From NCBI GenBank assembly GCA_019456255.1, contig VRUG01000013.1, positions 38,580 through 102,579 on the forward strand: DNA of 64,000 bases, read 5' to 3'. The notes beneath the pieces were generated by a model. It was not told the origin of the DNA. It searched no databases and saw nothing but the letters and a program-made list of their open reading frames with translations. A program made the position numbers and the translations under genes. The stretch's first letter is position 1, and each line of letters opens with the position of its first letter. Source of the DNA: Planctomycetota bacterium. Lineage in GTDB: Bacteria; Planctomycetota; Phycisphaerae; Sedimentisphaerales; Anaerobacaceae. Positions 26,490-35,713 of the stretch are shown here, one piece after another.

Positions 26490-27287
26490 CTAACTGATTA
26501 GAGGTATTTCTATAGTAAATAATGTTCCTTTTCCCTGCTCTGTGTCAACATAAATTATTCCGTTGTGTTGTTCAACAATTCTTTTTGCTGTCGGCAAACC
26601 GAGTCCGGAGCCCCTGGACCTTGAGGAAAAATAGGGTTCAAAAACAAATGGCAGTTTATCAGGTGCGATTCCCGTACCGGTATCGCTAATTTGAATAATA
26701 GCGTTTTTCTTTCTTTTGTCGGTTTTTACAATCAATTCTCCCTGGTCATTCATGGCTTGGGTGGCATTTATGAAAAGGTTTAATATCACTTGCTTCATCA
26801 TATTCTCATCGATGTTACAGAGGAGCGGTTTTCCACATAGCTGATGTCTGATAGTAATCGAATGAGAGTGTGCCTTGGGAGAAAAAAAATCGACCATGTC
26901 GCTGACAATACTATTAATATCGAGAGGAGTCTTCTGTAACTCGGCATTATCGACATAGCGTAGAAAACTTTCCAGGATTTGCTCAAGTCTATCCATTTCC
27001 TTTTGAATGACTTCGATTTTTCTTAAGGCTCTCCGGGTAGTTTGACTTTTGTTTTCACTGTTTTGAAGGTCCTCGGCAGTGAGTTTCAAATTAACCTTAA
27101 TTGTTGAGAGAGGGTTTTTGATTTCGTGAGTAAGCTCGCCGGTTAACTTGCTCAACTGTTCAAGCTGTTTTTGCTTTTCTTTTTTTTGTGTCTGGTTTTT
27201 TGAGCTTTTCCTGAACCAAAGAACTGCAACAGTCGATACAATTACAGCTAATAAAGCGACACCGAATCTCTGTATAAACTGCTGCAT
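26490..27287 (-). CDS. NtrB-like sensor histidine kinase
   Basis: The 265-residue kinase has one N-terminal membrane helix (about 8-25), a short linker, and a HisKA domain with the phospho-accepting His in GELTHEIKNPLSTIK. A full HATPase domain follows: the N box is LNLFINATQAM, G1 is DTGTGIAP, and G2 is RGSGLGLPTAKRI. There is almost no periplasmic or PAS sensing region, so the signal may come through the membrane helix or a partner protein. It is transcribed 13 bases ahead of the NtrC-type regulator and forms a cognate pair with it. It follows pnp by about 80 bases. Confidence 0.93.
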   Translation of the reverse strand: MQQFIQRFGVALLAVIVSTVAVLWFRKSSKNQTQKKEKQKQLEQLSKLTGELTHEIKNPLSTIKVNLKLTAEDLQNSENKSQTTRRALRKIEVIQKEMDRLEQILESFLRYVDNAELQKTPLDINSIVSDMVDFFSPKAHSHSITIRHQLCGKPLLCNIDENMMKQVILNLFINATQAMNDQGELIVKTDKRKKNAIIQISDTGTGIAPDKLPFVFEPYFSSRSRGSGLGLPTAKRIVEQHNGIIYVDTEQGKGTLFTIEIPLIS

Positions 27288-27366
27288 CCATTTACTCCCG
27301 GCTTTTTAGTAGCAGGAAAACTCCTCGCCAAATGTCAGTATTCGGCAATCTCCCCCCCTGCCGACA

Positions 27367-29499
27367 TTACTTTGAAGCCGGCTGAGTATCTTCCTTTTTG
27401 CTATCAGTCATAGTAGCTTTTCGTGAGAGCTTGAGTCTTCCCTGGTCATCGATGGATAATAATTTGACATCAATAAGGTCTCCGGCTTTGCAAACATCTC
27501 CGACATTCTTAACAAAATCATTGCTTAGTTCACTAACATGACAAAGTCCTTCGACTCCTGGTATGATTTCGACAAAGGCGCCGAAATCTTTTACCGAGAC
27601 AATTTTTGCCTGTTTGTAAATTTTACCGACCTTTGGTGGCTGGGTAATAGATTCGATTATTTCCTTTGCCTTAAGATGTCCTTCTCCGCCAACGCAACTG
27701 ATGAAAATAGTTCCGTCTTCTTCAATCTCAACGGTAGCTGTTGTTTGCTCCTGAATGCTCTTCACCATTTTTCCACCCGGTCCAATGACTTTTCCAATAA
27801 ACTCAGGGTCGATTTTAATAGAGATAAGTTTCGGAGCGTACTCGCTCATTTTTTCTCTCGGTTCGCTGATTGTCTTACTCATAGTTTCGAGTATTTGCAA
27901 CCTCGCGGTTTTTGCTCTATCGAGTGCCTGTACCATGACGTCATGTCCGAGTCCTTCTGCTTTAATATCAAGCTGGATACCGGTGATACCTTCTGTTGTT
28001 CCGGCAACCTTGAAGTCCATTTCGCCATAGTGGTCCTCTTCTCCAAGAATGTCGGTTAGAAGTTTATGGTTTCCATCTTCATCGGTAATCATACCGACAG
28101 AAATACCCGCAACGGGCCTTATAAGTGGTACACCTGCATCGAGAAGTGCCAGCGTGCCTCCGCAAGCCGACGCCATAGAGCTTGAACCATTCGATTCTGT
28201 GATGTCAGAGGTGATTCTTATTGTGTATGCAAAATCCTCTACTGGGGGCCTGACCTGTTTTAGGCATCTTTCAGCAAGAGCACCGTGACCTATTTCTCTT
28301 CTTCCCGGCCCTCTGATCGGTCTAACCTCTCCGACGGAAAACGGCGGGAAGTTATAATGCAGCATGAAATTTTGTGAATGTTCTTCGACTAAACCATCTA
28401 CTTTTTGTGCATCCCTGACTGTACCAAGAGTGATACTAACCAGCGATTGAGTTTCGCCTCTTGTAAACAGTGCCGAGCCATGAGTTCTTGGCAGAACACC
28501 AACTTCGCAGGTGATTTCACGAACTTCGTCAAAGCCTCTACCGTCAGCTCTTTTCCCCTCGAGGAGCAATTTCTTTACAGTTTTTCCTACAATTTTATCA
28601 AGGATTCTTTTTACCATAGCTTTGTCAAAAACCTCAGCGTCTTTATCTTCTGATTCGCAATATTGCGTAATAACTTCTGCAAATAGTTCTTTTACAGCAG
28701 TCTTGCGTTCATCTTTAGCAGCTATTTGTTTTAGCTCATATAGTTTGTCGCTGATTTGCGTATTGATTTTTTCTTCAAGCTCAGGGTCACTGTCAGCGAG
28801 AGGTATTTCTTTTTCAACGCCGACTTTTTCCTTTAGCTCATCAATTAATTCACAAACCTGTACGACAGATTTTTGCGCTTCTGCGATAGCATCAGCAATT
28901 ACGCTTTCGGATAATTCTTTCGCTCCAACTTCAATCATGTTCAAAGCTTGTTTTGTTCCGCCAAGCAACAAGTTGATATCACTCTCATCAAGCTGCTGAT
29001 GAGTTGGGTTAATAATGAATTGTCCATCGACTCGGCCCAGTCTACAGGCACCAATTGGCCCTAAGAACGGGATTTTACTTATCGTAAGAGCGGCACTTGC
29101 TCCAATCATAGCCAACACATCGGGGTCATTTTCGCCGTCGAAGCTTAGGACCGAGGCCATAACCTGTACTTCCTGGAAATATCCTTCCGGGAACAATGGT
29201 CTAATTGGTCTATCTATTTGTCTTGCTGTAAGTATTTCTTTTGTGGTCGGTCTTCCCTCTCTTTTTATAAAGCCACCGGGATATTTTCCTGCAGCACTAT
29301 ACTTTTCACGATAATCAACACTTAGCGGGAAGAAATCAATATCAGCAAATCTTGGCGGCGCAGTCACTACGGTCACCAAAACAATAGTCTCACCATATGT
29401 TACAATAACCGAACCGTCGGCTTGTCTTGCAATTTTTCCAGTTTCCAGCGACAGCATCTCGCCGCCAATTTCTCTCTCTACTTTACATACATTAAACAT
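27367..29499 (-). CDS. pnp: Polyribonucleotide nucleotidyltransferase (PNPase)
   Basis: PNPase degrades RNA from the 3' end with phosphate and is part of the degradosome in many bacteria. The 710-residue protein has two RNase PH-like domains separated by a helical linker, then KH (about 570-630, FIGKVIGPGGKMVK) and S1 (about 635-700, KIVSVKDFGAFVEIIPGVEG). Active-site residues of the second PH domain are in MASACGGTLALLDAGVP and GEEDHYGEMDFKVAGT. The ATG has a GAGGAAAG ribosome site. It lies 71 bases after rpsO, the classic rpsO-pnp arrangement, with a stem-loop in the spacer. Confidence 0.97.
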   Translation of the reverse strand: MFNVCKVEREIGGEMLSLETGKIARQADGSVIVTYGETIVLVTVVTAPPRFADIDFFPLSVDYREKYSAAGKYPGGFIKREGRPTTKEILTARQIDRPIRPLFPEGYFQEVQVMASVLSFDGENDPDVLAMIGASAALTISKIPFLGPIGACRLGRVDGQFIINPTHQQLDESDINLLLGGTKQALNMIEVGAKELSESVIADAIAEAQKSVVQVCELIDELKEKVGVEKEIPLADSDPELEEKINTQISDKLYELKQIAAKDERKTAVKELFAEVITQYCESEDKDAEVFDKAMVKRILDKIVGKTVKKLLLEGKRADGRGFDEVREITCEVGVLPRTHGSALFTRGETQSLVSITLGTVRDAQKVDGLVEEHSQNFMLHYNFPPFSVGEVRPIRGPGRREIGHGALAERCLKQVRPPVEDFAYTIRITSDITESNGSSSMASACGGTLALLDAGVPLIRPVAGISVGMITDEDGNHKLLTDILGEEDHYGEMDFKVAGTTEGITGIQLDIKAEGLGHDVMVQALDRAKTARLQILETMSKTISEPREKMSEYAPKLISIKIDPEFIGKVIGPGGKMVKSIQEQTTATVEIEEDGTIFISCVGGEGHLKAKEIIESITQPPKVGKIYKQAKIVSVKDFGAFVEIIPGVEGLCHVSELSNDFVKNVGDVCKAGDLIDVKLLSIDDQGRLKLSRKATMTDSKKEDTQPASK

Positions 29500-29520
29500 A
29501 TACTTTCCTCGTCATCATAA

Positions 29521-29546
29521 GTATCACAGCCTTTTGCCGGTGATAC
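29521..29546 (-). promoter_or_regulatory. Stem-loop in the rpsO-pnp spacer
   Basis: A perfect 7-bp stem (GTATCAC/GTGATAC, 29546-29540 with 29527-29521) encloses a further G+C-rich inner pairing. It ends 21 bases before the pnp start. Its position matches the leader hairpin through which PNPase and RNase III control pnp in E. coli. It lacks a U-run and is not a terminator. Confidence 0.5.
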
Positions 29547-29570
29547 GCCAACATAGTTAAACAAATGAAT

Positions 29571-29837
29571 TTACTTTCTCAGTCCCAGCCTTGAAATGAT
29601 CTCTCTGTACCTTTTTGCATCTTTTCCGTTGACATACTTAAGCAGCGCGGATCTTGTTCCGACCATTTTCAGCAGGCCACGTCTTGAGGCATGATCTTTT
29701 CGGTGTATCTTGAGATGTTCTGTGAGTTCATTGATTTTTTTGGTCAAAAGAGCAATCTGAACTTCAGGTGAACCTGTATCGCCTTCATGCCTCTCGAAAT
29801 CAGTAATTATTTTCTGTTTTTCCTGTTTTGCTAACAT
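29571..29837 (-). CDS. rpsO: 30S ribosomal protein S15
   Basis: S15 is a primary 16S rRNA binding protein that organises the central domain of the small subunit. The 88-residue protein, starting at ATG 29837 ([11 protein letters not shown]), has the family motif [19 protein letters not shown], then [20 protein letters not shown] longer frame from TTG 29879 would add 14 residues that have no counterpart in the family, so I reject it. A GGAAAGG sequence lies upstream. A promoter with a perfect -10 box lies about 110 bases further up, and pnp follows. Confidence 0.96.
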   Translation of the reverse strand: MLAKQEKQKIITDFERHEGDTGSPEVQIALLTKKINELTEHLKIHRKDHASRRGLLKMVGTRSALLKYVNGKDAKRYREIISRLGLRK

Positions 29838-30168
29838 GTTCTGGGTAAATCCTTTCCTCTTTATAGTCACACGTTCCAAAAGTTACATTTACAAGCAACC
29901 AATTTCAAACTGGCTGGCTGCTTATTCCATCGAACTTACAAATCATTATAAAAATCGAATCTGTCAGTATAAGCATAAACTTTGAAGTTTTCAAGCTTTT
30001 TTTGTAACAACTTGTAAATACTACACTTATGCCCAAAAAACATTTTTTGTGAGGTGGGTGTTTCTGTGTTTAAGTACGGATAGATTATAGCGTTACGGTG
30101 ATATCGGTGCAGACGACAGGTGGGCAAAACAACAACTGGCGACGGTTAAATAAGGTTAAATTTCCGTT
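29838..30168. other. Intergenic region between pilC and rpsO
   Basis: These 331 bases hold the rpsO leader and promoter (29945-29972, minus) and the end of the pilus transcription unit. I see no gene, no tRNA and no clear intrinsic terminator after pilC. Confidence 0.5.
29945..29972 (-). promoter_or_regulatory. Candidate rpsO-pnp promoter
   Basis: On the minus strand TTATAC (29972-29967) is followed after 16 bases by a perfect TATAAT (29950-29945). It would give a leader of about 100 bases before the rpsO ATG. S15 often controls its own leader; no specific fold was identified. Confidence 0.4.
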
Positions 30169-31473
30169 TTACGAAGCAATAACAGTTGATATTTTGAATA
30201 TCGGCAAAAGCAACGCTATCGCGATAGTACCAATGATTCCGCCTAAAACAACTATCATCAATGGTTCTACCATCGCCGTAAGAATTCTGATTGACGATTC
30301 GAATTTTTTTTCGTAAAAGTTCGAAATTTTCAGGCAGACGTCTCCCAATCTGCCGCTCTTTTCCCCAGCTTTTACCATTTGTATAACGCCGGAATCAATC
30401 AGCTTTCTTCCCAATCCGCTATCTTTTTTATCAAACAGAGACCTCATACTATTTTGAGCTATTTGTATTGATTCAGAAAGCTGATAACCATCTCGAACTT
30501 TGTTGTCGGTTTTTTCCCAAAACTGCTCAAAAAAACAATTCTCAGAAGTATTTTTAATGATCTCGATAGCGTCGAGGATGCTGACGCCTGTGTTTAGCAT
30601 TGTTGCCATAATTCTCATGCTTCTTGTAATGGTTTTATCTACGATCACAGTTCCGATTACAGGCAATCTGATTTTGATATAGTCTACTACTCTCACTCCT
30701 GATTTTGAGTTTACCCAAAAATACAGCATCATAGATATAAATAATAACGCAGTCACAATAACAGGGGCAATTTGCGGGTCGGTAAATGCTTTGCTGGTAC
30801 TAATCAATATTTGTGTTAATTTTGGTAATTTTGCCCCTCTTATTTCATAGACTTTTGTAAGTTTTGGTATGACAAAGATGATAAGAGAACTAACGGCAAC
30901 AATAGCCATTCCTACCATAATAAACGGATATACCAATGCACCCTTTATCTTGTTTTTTGTATCGTGTTCGAAATTCAGATATTTACAAAGTATATTAAGC
31001 ATTTCTGACATTCTACCGGAGGTTTCAGAAGCTTTTATCATACTCATGAACATACTATTAAAAGCTTTTGGATATGCTGATAGCGCTTTTGAAAGATTTT
31101 CTCCCGATTTAACTTCTTCAGTAACATTAGTAAGAATTTGCTTAAAAACATCCTTTGGGGTTTGCTTGGCAATAATATCGAGAGCTTCACTTAGAACTAC
31201 TCCGCTTTCAAGCATAACTGAAAGCTGATTGGTAAATAATATCAATTCAGCTTGTTTTATCTTCGCCTTTTGAAGATTTGCATGTGTAAGCGGAATTGGT
31301 CCTGAATTTTTTTGTTGATGTCGGTCTTTGGGTTCTTGCCTGGCGGTTCTATCGGGCTTTAGTTCACGGTCGTATTGCTTAAAGTCGGCATCGTGATTAT
31401 TGTCTACTTCCGAATCATAGGTGCCATGCTGTTCAAAAATAGAGTCGAGTTTTACTTTAGCAGAAGGTTCCAT
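30169..31473 (-). CDS. pilC: Type IV pilus/type II secretion inner-membrane platform protein
   Basis: PilC/GspF proteins form the inner-membrane platform on which the ATPase turns to add pilins. The 434-residue protein has a charged, probably disordered start (1-60) and then two GspF repeats. Each begins with the family pattern (FTNQLSVMLESGVVLSEALD and MRIMATMLNTGVSILDAIE), and three strong membrane segments lie near 180-205, 230-250 and 405-430. It is the last gene of the pilus locus, starting 26 bases after pilB. The genes downstream (rpsO, pnp) have their own promoter. Confidence 0.92.
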   Translation of the reverse strand: MEPSAKVKLDSIFEQHGTYDSEVDNNHDADFKQYDRELKPDRTARQEPKDRHQQKNSGPIPLTHANLQKAKIKQAELILFTNQLSVMLESGVVLSEALDIIAKQTPKDVFKQILTNVTEEVKSGENLSKALSAYPKAFNSMFMSMIKASETSGRMSEMLNILCKYLNFEHDTKNKIKGALVYPFIMVGMAIVAVSSLIIFVIPKLTKVYEIRGAKLPKLTQILISTSKAFTDPQIAPVIVTALLFISMMLYFWVNSKSGVRVVDYIKIRLPVIGTVIVDKTITRSMRIMATMLNTGVSILDAIEIIKNTSENCFFEQFWEKTDNKVRDGYQLSESIQIAQNSMRSLFDKKDSGLGRKLIDSGVIQMVKAGEKSGRLGDVCLKISNFYEKKFESSIRILTAMVEPLMIVVLGGIIGTIAIALLLPIFKISTVIAS

Positions 31474-31499
31474 TTATATTTCCTATATTCAACACGATT

Positions 31500-33230
31500 T
31501 TATTTATTACTGCTATTTTCGTCGGTTGGTACCATTCTTAAGACTTCCTCGATAGTGACAACCCCAGCTTTAACTTTTTGGAGGCCATCCAAATAAAGAG
31601 GTCTCATTCCATTTTCGATAGCTTTATCTCTTAGTTGTCTCAAGCTTGTGTGATGATAAATTAATTCCATGGTATCTTCGTCTGGTACAAAAAGTTCATG
31701 CAGCGAGATTCTTCCGGCAAATCCTGTGTTCCTGCACTTTTTACATCCTACTCCATGATAAAATTTGGGCATCTCACTCATTAAGCCTGCGACTGTTTTT
31801 TGTATTGAGGCAGGTGGTTGGTATTCGGTTTTGCAACTAACGCAAACCTTTCTGACAAGCCTCTGAGCCAGAACTGCAGTTAGTGAAGCACTTACCAGAT
31901 AAGGGGCAACATTGAGGTCGAGAAGCCTTGTAACAGAACTTGGAGCATCATTCGTATGCAATGTAGCAAACAAAAGGTGTCCGGTTAGTGCCGCCTGTAC
32001 CGCAATATATGCGGTGTCTTCATCACGGATTTCACCGACCATTATGATATCCGGGTCCTGCCTTAATAAGCTTCTCAGGGCCGATGGGAAACCAAATCCG
32101 GCAGCTTCGTTTATCTGGAACTGATTAACCCCTGAGATCTTGCACTCGACGGGGTCTTCAACCGAGCAGATGTTAACATCGCTGGTATTTAATGCAGTAA
32201 GTGTAGCATAGAGAGTCGCACTTTTGCCTGAGCCGGTTGGCCCGGTAACCAAAATCATTCCGTGCGGTGTTTTCATTACTTTTTCATACTGTTCAAGTAT
32301 CTCCTGGCTGAATCCAAGAGACTCAAGATTGAACAGCACGTTCTCTGGATTAACAACTCTAACAACAATTTTTTCTCCATAGGTTCCCGGCATGACCGAG
32401 ACTCTCAGGTCTATCGGTTTTCCTTCAATAAGGATATTGATACCTCCATCCTGAGGTAATCTTCTTTGTGCAATGTCAAGTCCAGCCATAATTTTGATAC
32501 GCGAAATAACAGCAGAATGCATTTGGTACGGCGGGCTTAGTCTTTCAAATAATCTTCCATCGACCCTGTATCTGATTCTTAGTCTTTTTTCATCTGGTTC
32601 GATGTGGATATCACTGGCATTTTCATGTACGGCATTATAGATGATATAATTTACGAGTTTAACGACAGGTGATTGTCCGGCAATTTCTTCGAGGTTGCTG
32701 ATATCCTCAATAATGTCATCAACAAGTGAGAAATCGTCGAGTCCTTCTTCATTAATAATATCGTCGATGACGAAGACATTTTTGGCAGGCAGATGTGCCT
32801 GGAGTGTAGCTTTGATATCTTTTGCAGTGGCACAAACAATCTGAATTTTACATCCGCTTATTCTTTCGAGTTCGTCAATCAGGAAGACATTTGAAGGCTC
32901 GGAAACAGCAACCGTAAGAACGTTATAAACTTTGAATAATGGCAAGACGGTATGTTCTTCAAGAAAATCTTTTGGCAGCAACTCGATTACTTTTACATCA
33001 CAGATTTTAGGATTAATCTCAGCGTAAGGCACCCTGTAGTCTTCTGCAATTGCAGAAGCAATTTGATTTTCAGTGCAGTAGCCAGCTTGAACGAGTAGTT
33101 CGCCAAGTAATTTTCTATGTCCCGATTGCTTTTGCTGTGTAAGTACTTCTCTTATCTGCTCATCGGTAACGATGCCTCTGGCCTGCAATAGCTGGCCGAG
33201 CTGCAATTTTTTAGCAGTTGTCGGAGTCAT
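31500..33230 (-). CDS. pilB: Type IV pilus extension ATPase with MshEN-like N-terminus
   Basis: PilB/GspE hydrolyses ATP to drive pilin assembly. The 576-residue protein has an N-terminal domain (about 8-150) with two copies of a motif like the MshEN c-di-GMP site: LGQLLQARGIVTDEQ and LGELLVQAGYCTENQ. The arginines typical of that motif are not conserved, so nucleotide binding is uncertain. The core shows Walker A GPTGSGKS, CSVEDPVE, Walker B DIIMVGEIRDEDT and the His box TGHLLFATLHTNDAPS. Two CxxC pairs (CVSC, CKKC) are near the end. It follows the STAS gene by 47 bases. Confidence 0.93.
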   Translation of the reverse strand: MTPTTAKKLQLGQLLQARGIVTDEQIREVLTQQKQSGHRKLLGELLVQAGYCTENQIASAIAEDYRVPYAEINPKICDVKVIELLPKDFLEEHTVLPLFKVYNVLTVAVSEPSNVFLIDELERISGCKIQIVCATAKDIKATLQAHLPAKNVFVIDDIINEEGLDDFSLVDDIIEDISNLEEIAGQSPVVKLVNYIIYNAVHENASDIHIEPDEKRLRIRYRVDGRLFERLSPPYQMHSAVISRIKIMAGLDIAQRRLPQDGGINILIEGKPIDLRVSVMPGTYGEKIVVRVVNPENVLFNLESLGFSQEILEQYEKVMKTPHGMILVTGPTGSGKSATLYATLTALNTSDVNICSVEDPVECKISGVNQFQINEAAGFGFPSALRSLLRQDPDIIMVGEIRDEDTAYIAVQAALTGHLLFATLHTNDAPSSVTRLLDLNVAPYLVSASLTAVLAQRLVRKVCVSCKTEYQPPASIQKTVAGLMSEMPKFYHGVGCKKCRNTGFAGRISLHELFVPDEDTMELIYHHTSLRQLRDKAIENGMRPLYLDGLQKVKAGVVTIEEVLRMVPTDENSSNK

Positions 33231-33277
33231 AATATTTCTTCTAACAAAGTTCCTACAACACGAAATTCACTTAATAT

Positions 33278-33613
33278 TTACGCAAAACTTTTTACGACAT
33301 TTTCAATTTTGTCATAACATTCAAATTCATTTTCAAGCCTGGTAATCTCCAGGATTTTTTTGCAGTTTTCCTCTAAACTGACGACTTTCAACTGGCAGTT
33401 GTTTTCACTGGAATAGTCTCTTGCCCATAGCAGCCTCTCTAAGCCTTCACTATCGATAAAAGTTACTTTGGCCATATCAAGAACAATACCAACTTTGTGT
33501 TTTATGGCTGTTTCGGTAATAACATTCTGAAACAGTTCGGTGAATTCGCTATCAAATTCGCCATCCAACTGTACAACCGTAAAATTGTCGTGGTCCTGAG
33601 TTTTAATTTTCAT
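33278..33613 (-). CDS. STAS-domain (anti-anti-sigma-like) protein
   Basis: The 111-residue protein is a single STAS domain, the fold of SpoIIAA/RsbV antagonists. It has the strand-helix pattern and the motif VTFIDSEGLERLLWA, in which the Ser of the D-S-x-G phosphorylation site is kept. Such proteins bind and release a kinase or anti-sigma partner, depending on phosphorylation. No RsbW-type kinase is in the window. The start overlaps the HD-GYP stop by 4 bases (ATGA), so the two are translationally coupled and probably act in one pathway. Its place between the secretin side and pilB suggests control of pilus activity. Confidence 0.88.
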   Translation of the reverse strand: MKIKTQDHDNFTVVQLDGEFDSEFTELFQNVITETAIKHKVGIVLDMAKVTFIDSEGLERLLWARDYSSENNCQLKVVSLEENCKKILEITRLENEFECYDKIENVVKSFA

Positions 33614-35292
33614 TTTATAAGCGTCCCAATTGTCGCAGCGCCATAGTCAGCTACCCTTGAAATATCATAAACCTGACTAAAACCATTTAGCATAATATCC
33701 CAGAGATGGTGAACATCGCTTTCAATAAAGATTCGTCCAATTTCCTCATCAAATTGTTTTCCTAAGCCATTTTCAATCTCTTTTAATGCCTGTTCCAAAG
33801 TCATTGCTTTTCTATAAGTTCTTTTTGAGGTCATGGCATCAAAGCTGTCAGCAAGTCCAATAATTTTTCCAATCAGCGGAATCTGGTCACCAACAAGTCC
33901 ATTGGGATATCCCTTACCATCGATGCGTTCGTGATGGTACAAGACACCCGGAACGATTTGGCTCATTTGTTTTATTTCTTTTAAGATATTCGCTCCTATA
34001 GAAGGATGCATTTTCATATAGTCAATTTCTGAAGAAGTTAGCCGACCGTCTTTGCAAAGAACATCTTCTGCAATTCCGATTTTTCCAATATCGTGCAGTA
34101 GGCCTGCTAAATAAATTTTATGAACAAAGTCGTCGTCATATCCATGCTTTTCAGCAATTCTTTCAGCAATCCATCTTGAGATGAAAGCAACTCTTTCAGA
34201 GTGCCCTCTTGTGTATTGGTCCTTTGCGTCAATGCTGCTTGTAAGTGCTTTTAGTGAACCGATGAATAAAGCTTTTAATTCGTTGAATAATCTTCCGTTT
34301 TCGATAAATACAGCACAACTGTTAGCAATAGAACCAAAGAGTTTCGCATCAGGGCTATCGAAATCAGCTTTTCCAACTCTATTTACAGCCACCATGAAAC
34401 CAATTAAACGATTTTTGCTATCGGCTTCTTCGTGCGGATGTGTTTTGCTTTTTTCTTTACCGTATAGCGGCACAGCAACAATACTTTTGATACTTTCATG
34501 CCATTGATATTTAAACGGAGAATCGATGTCACTATCTATGAGTGCATCTTTTCCCGAATTTAATTCATTCTGGAGTCTGTCACATATAACAGCAACAATA
34601 TCATCATTAATATCTATGACACCCGAACCTGCGGCAAGTACGAGTTGTTTTTCATCATTCAAGGTTTTTTCGACAATTATAGCAATGCCTTCAACATTAA
34701 TAATTTCGGTTAAATTGTCACATGCCATTTGCAGAAAGCTGCTATCAGTGAGAGTAACTTTCATACTCATACTAAGTTTATAAAGCAATGTCAGTTCTTC
34801 ATAAGTCTGTGACAATTCATGGCATGCTATTTCTGTTTGGTTTTCTGCTTTTGCCAGTGTAGTGAAGCTGTTTTCCAGGAATTCCAGCATCTGCGTAAAG
34901 AGTGGTTTATATTTTTGCTGCATTTCATTCAATTGCTCATTTTTGTTATTATCATCGGAGCGTTGTTTTTGTCCGAGGTCGATTAAGGCAACAGCAACAT
35001 TTTGCTCGTTAATATGTAGAGCAGCAGCGAGGATACAGCTGTCCATATCGAACTGAGAAACACAGGTATCAGGATTATTACGATTTTTCAGTTGATTCTG
35101 TTTTAAGATTTTCTGCGCAATTTCAGTCAGCAATTGAGAGTCTGTTTCCACAATGCCTGCATTATTGAGCAGGAGAAGTTCGCCATTAGAATCACTAACA
35201 GCGAAATTAGCGCCAAGTTTATTGACTTTTTCGCCAAAAGTAGCCAACAGCTGCAATTGCAATGCACTTAAATTATTATTTGTGTCTACCAT
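33610..35292 (-). CDS. GAF-HD-GYP phosphodiesterase (c-di-GMP)
   Basis: HD-GYP enzymes break down cyclic di-GMP. The 560-residue protein has an N-terminal region of about 170 residues with no clear domain, a GAF domain (about 180-340) and an HD-GYP domain (about 355-530). All key motifs are intact: HSERVAF, the HD pair in LLHDIGKIGI, HHERIDGKGYPNG and the DSFDAMTSKRTYR signature. It is therefore expected to be active. It lies in the pilus operon between a receiver gene (25 bases upstream) and the STAS gene it overlaps, which suggests that c-di-GMP turnover is tied to pilus assembly. Confidence 0.92.
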   Translation of the reverse strand: MVDTNNNLSALQLQLLATFGEKVNKLGANFAVSDSNGELLLLNNAGIVETDSQLLTEIAQKILKQNQLKNRNNPDTCVSQFDMDSCILAAALHINEQNVAVALIDLGQKQRSDDNNKNEQLNEMQQKYKPLFTQMLEFLENSFTTLAKAENQTEIACHELSQTYEELTLLYKLSMSMKVTLTDSSFLQMACDNLTEIINVEGIAIIVEKTLNDEKQLVLAAGSGVIDINDDIVAVICDRLQNELNSGKDALIDSDIDSPFKYQWHESIKSIVAVPLYGKEKSKTHPHEEADSKNRLIGFMVAVNRVGKADFDSPDAKLFGSIANSCAVFIENGRLFNELKALFIGSLKALTSSIDAKDQYTRGHSERVAFISRWIAERIAEKHGYDDDFVHKIYLAGLLHDIGKIGIAEDVLCKDGRLTSSEIDYMKMHPSIGANILKEIKQMSQIVPGVLYHHERIDGKGYPNGLVGDQIPLIGKIIGLADSFDAMTSKRTYRKAMTLEQALKEIENGLGKQFDEEIGRIFIESDVHHLWDIMLNGFSQVYDISRVADYGAATIGTLIK

Positions 35293-35317
35293 AAATTACC
35301 TCAAATCATAGATGTAT

Positions 35318-35713
35318 TTAAGCATCCGGTGCCATGACCTTTTCATATAAAATATTCTGAATACATTTTAATAGTTCTTTCGGACTAAATGGTTTTGTAA
35401 GGTGCTGAGCAATTTTCGGGCTGTCAGGCTGTTTTTCGTCCGAGTAATCTCTCGCAGTTAAGAGTATTACAGGAATATTCTTTGTATCTTCATTATCAGC
35501 AAGTTTTTTGATAAGCTCCAATCCAGTCATATTGGGCATTTGCAAATCAGTGACAATAATATCCGGCGTACGTTCACAAGCAAGTTGATACGCGTCACTT
35601 CCATTGTCGGCAGAGATGACGTCATAGCCGTTATTGCGTAGTTTAATTGCCACAACATGTACAATGTGAATCTCATCATCTACAACCAAAACTTTCTTCT
35701 TACTAACCATCAC
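35318..35713 (-). CDS. Single-domain response regulator (receiver)
   Basis: The 131-residue protein is a lone CheY-like receiver. It has the acidic pocket VLVVDDEIH, the phospho-Asp in DIIVTDLQMPNMTG (about residue 56), the Thr/Ser site in VILLTARD and the Lys in LTKPFSP. There is no output domain, so it must act through protein contact, for instance on the neighbouring HD-GYP or STAS protein. Its start overlaps the kinase gene stop by 4 bases (ATGA), which marks that kinase as its phosphodonor. Confidence 0.92.
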   Translation of the reverse strand: MMVSKKKVLVVDDEIHIVHVVAIKLRNNGYDVISADNGSDAYQLACERTPDIIVTDLQMPNMTGLELIKKLADNEDTKNIPVILLTARDYSDEKQPDSPKIAQHLTKPFSPKELLKCIQNILYEKVMAPDA

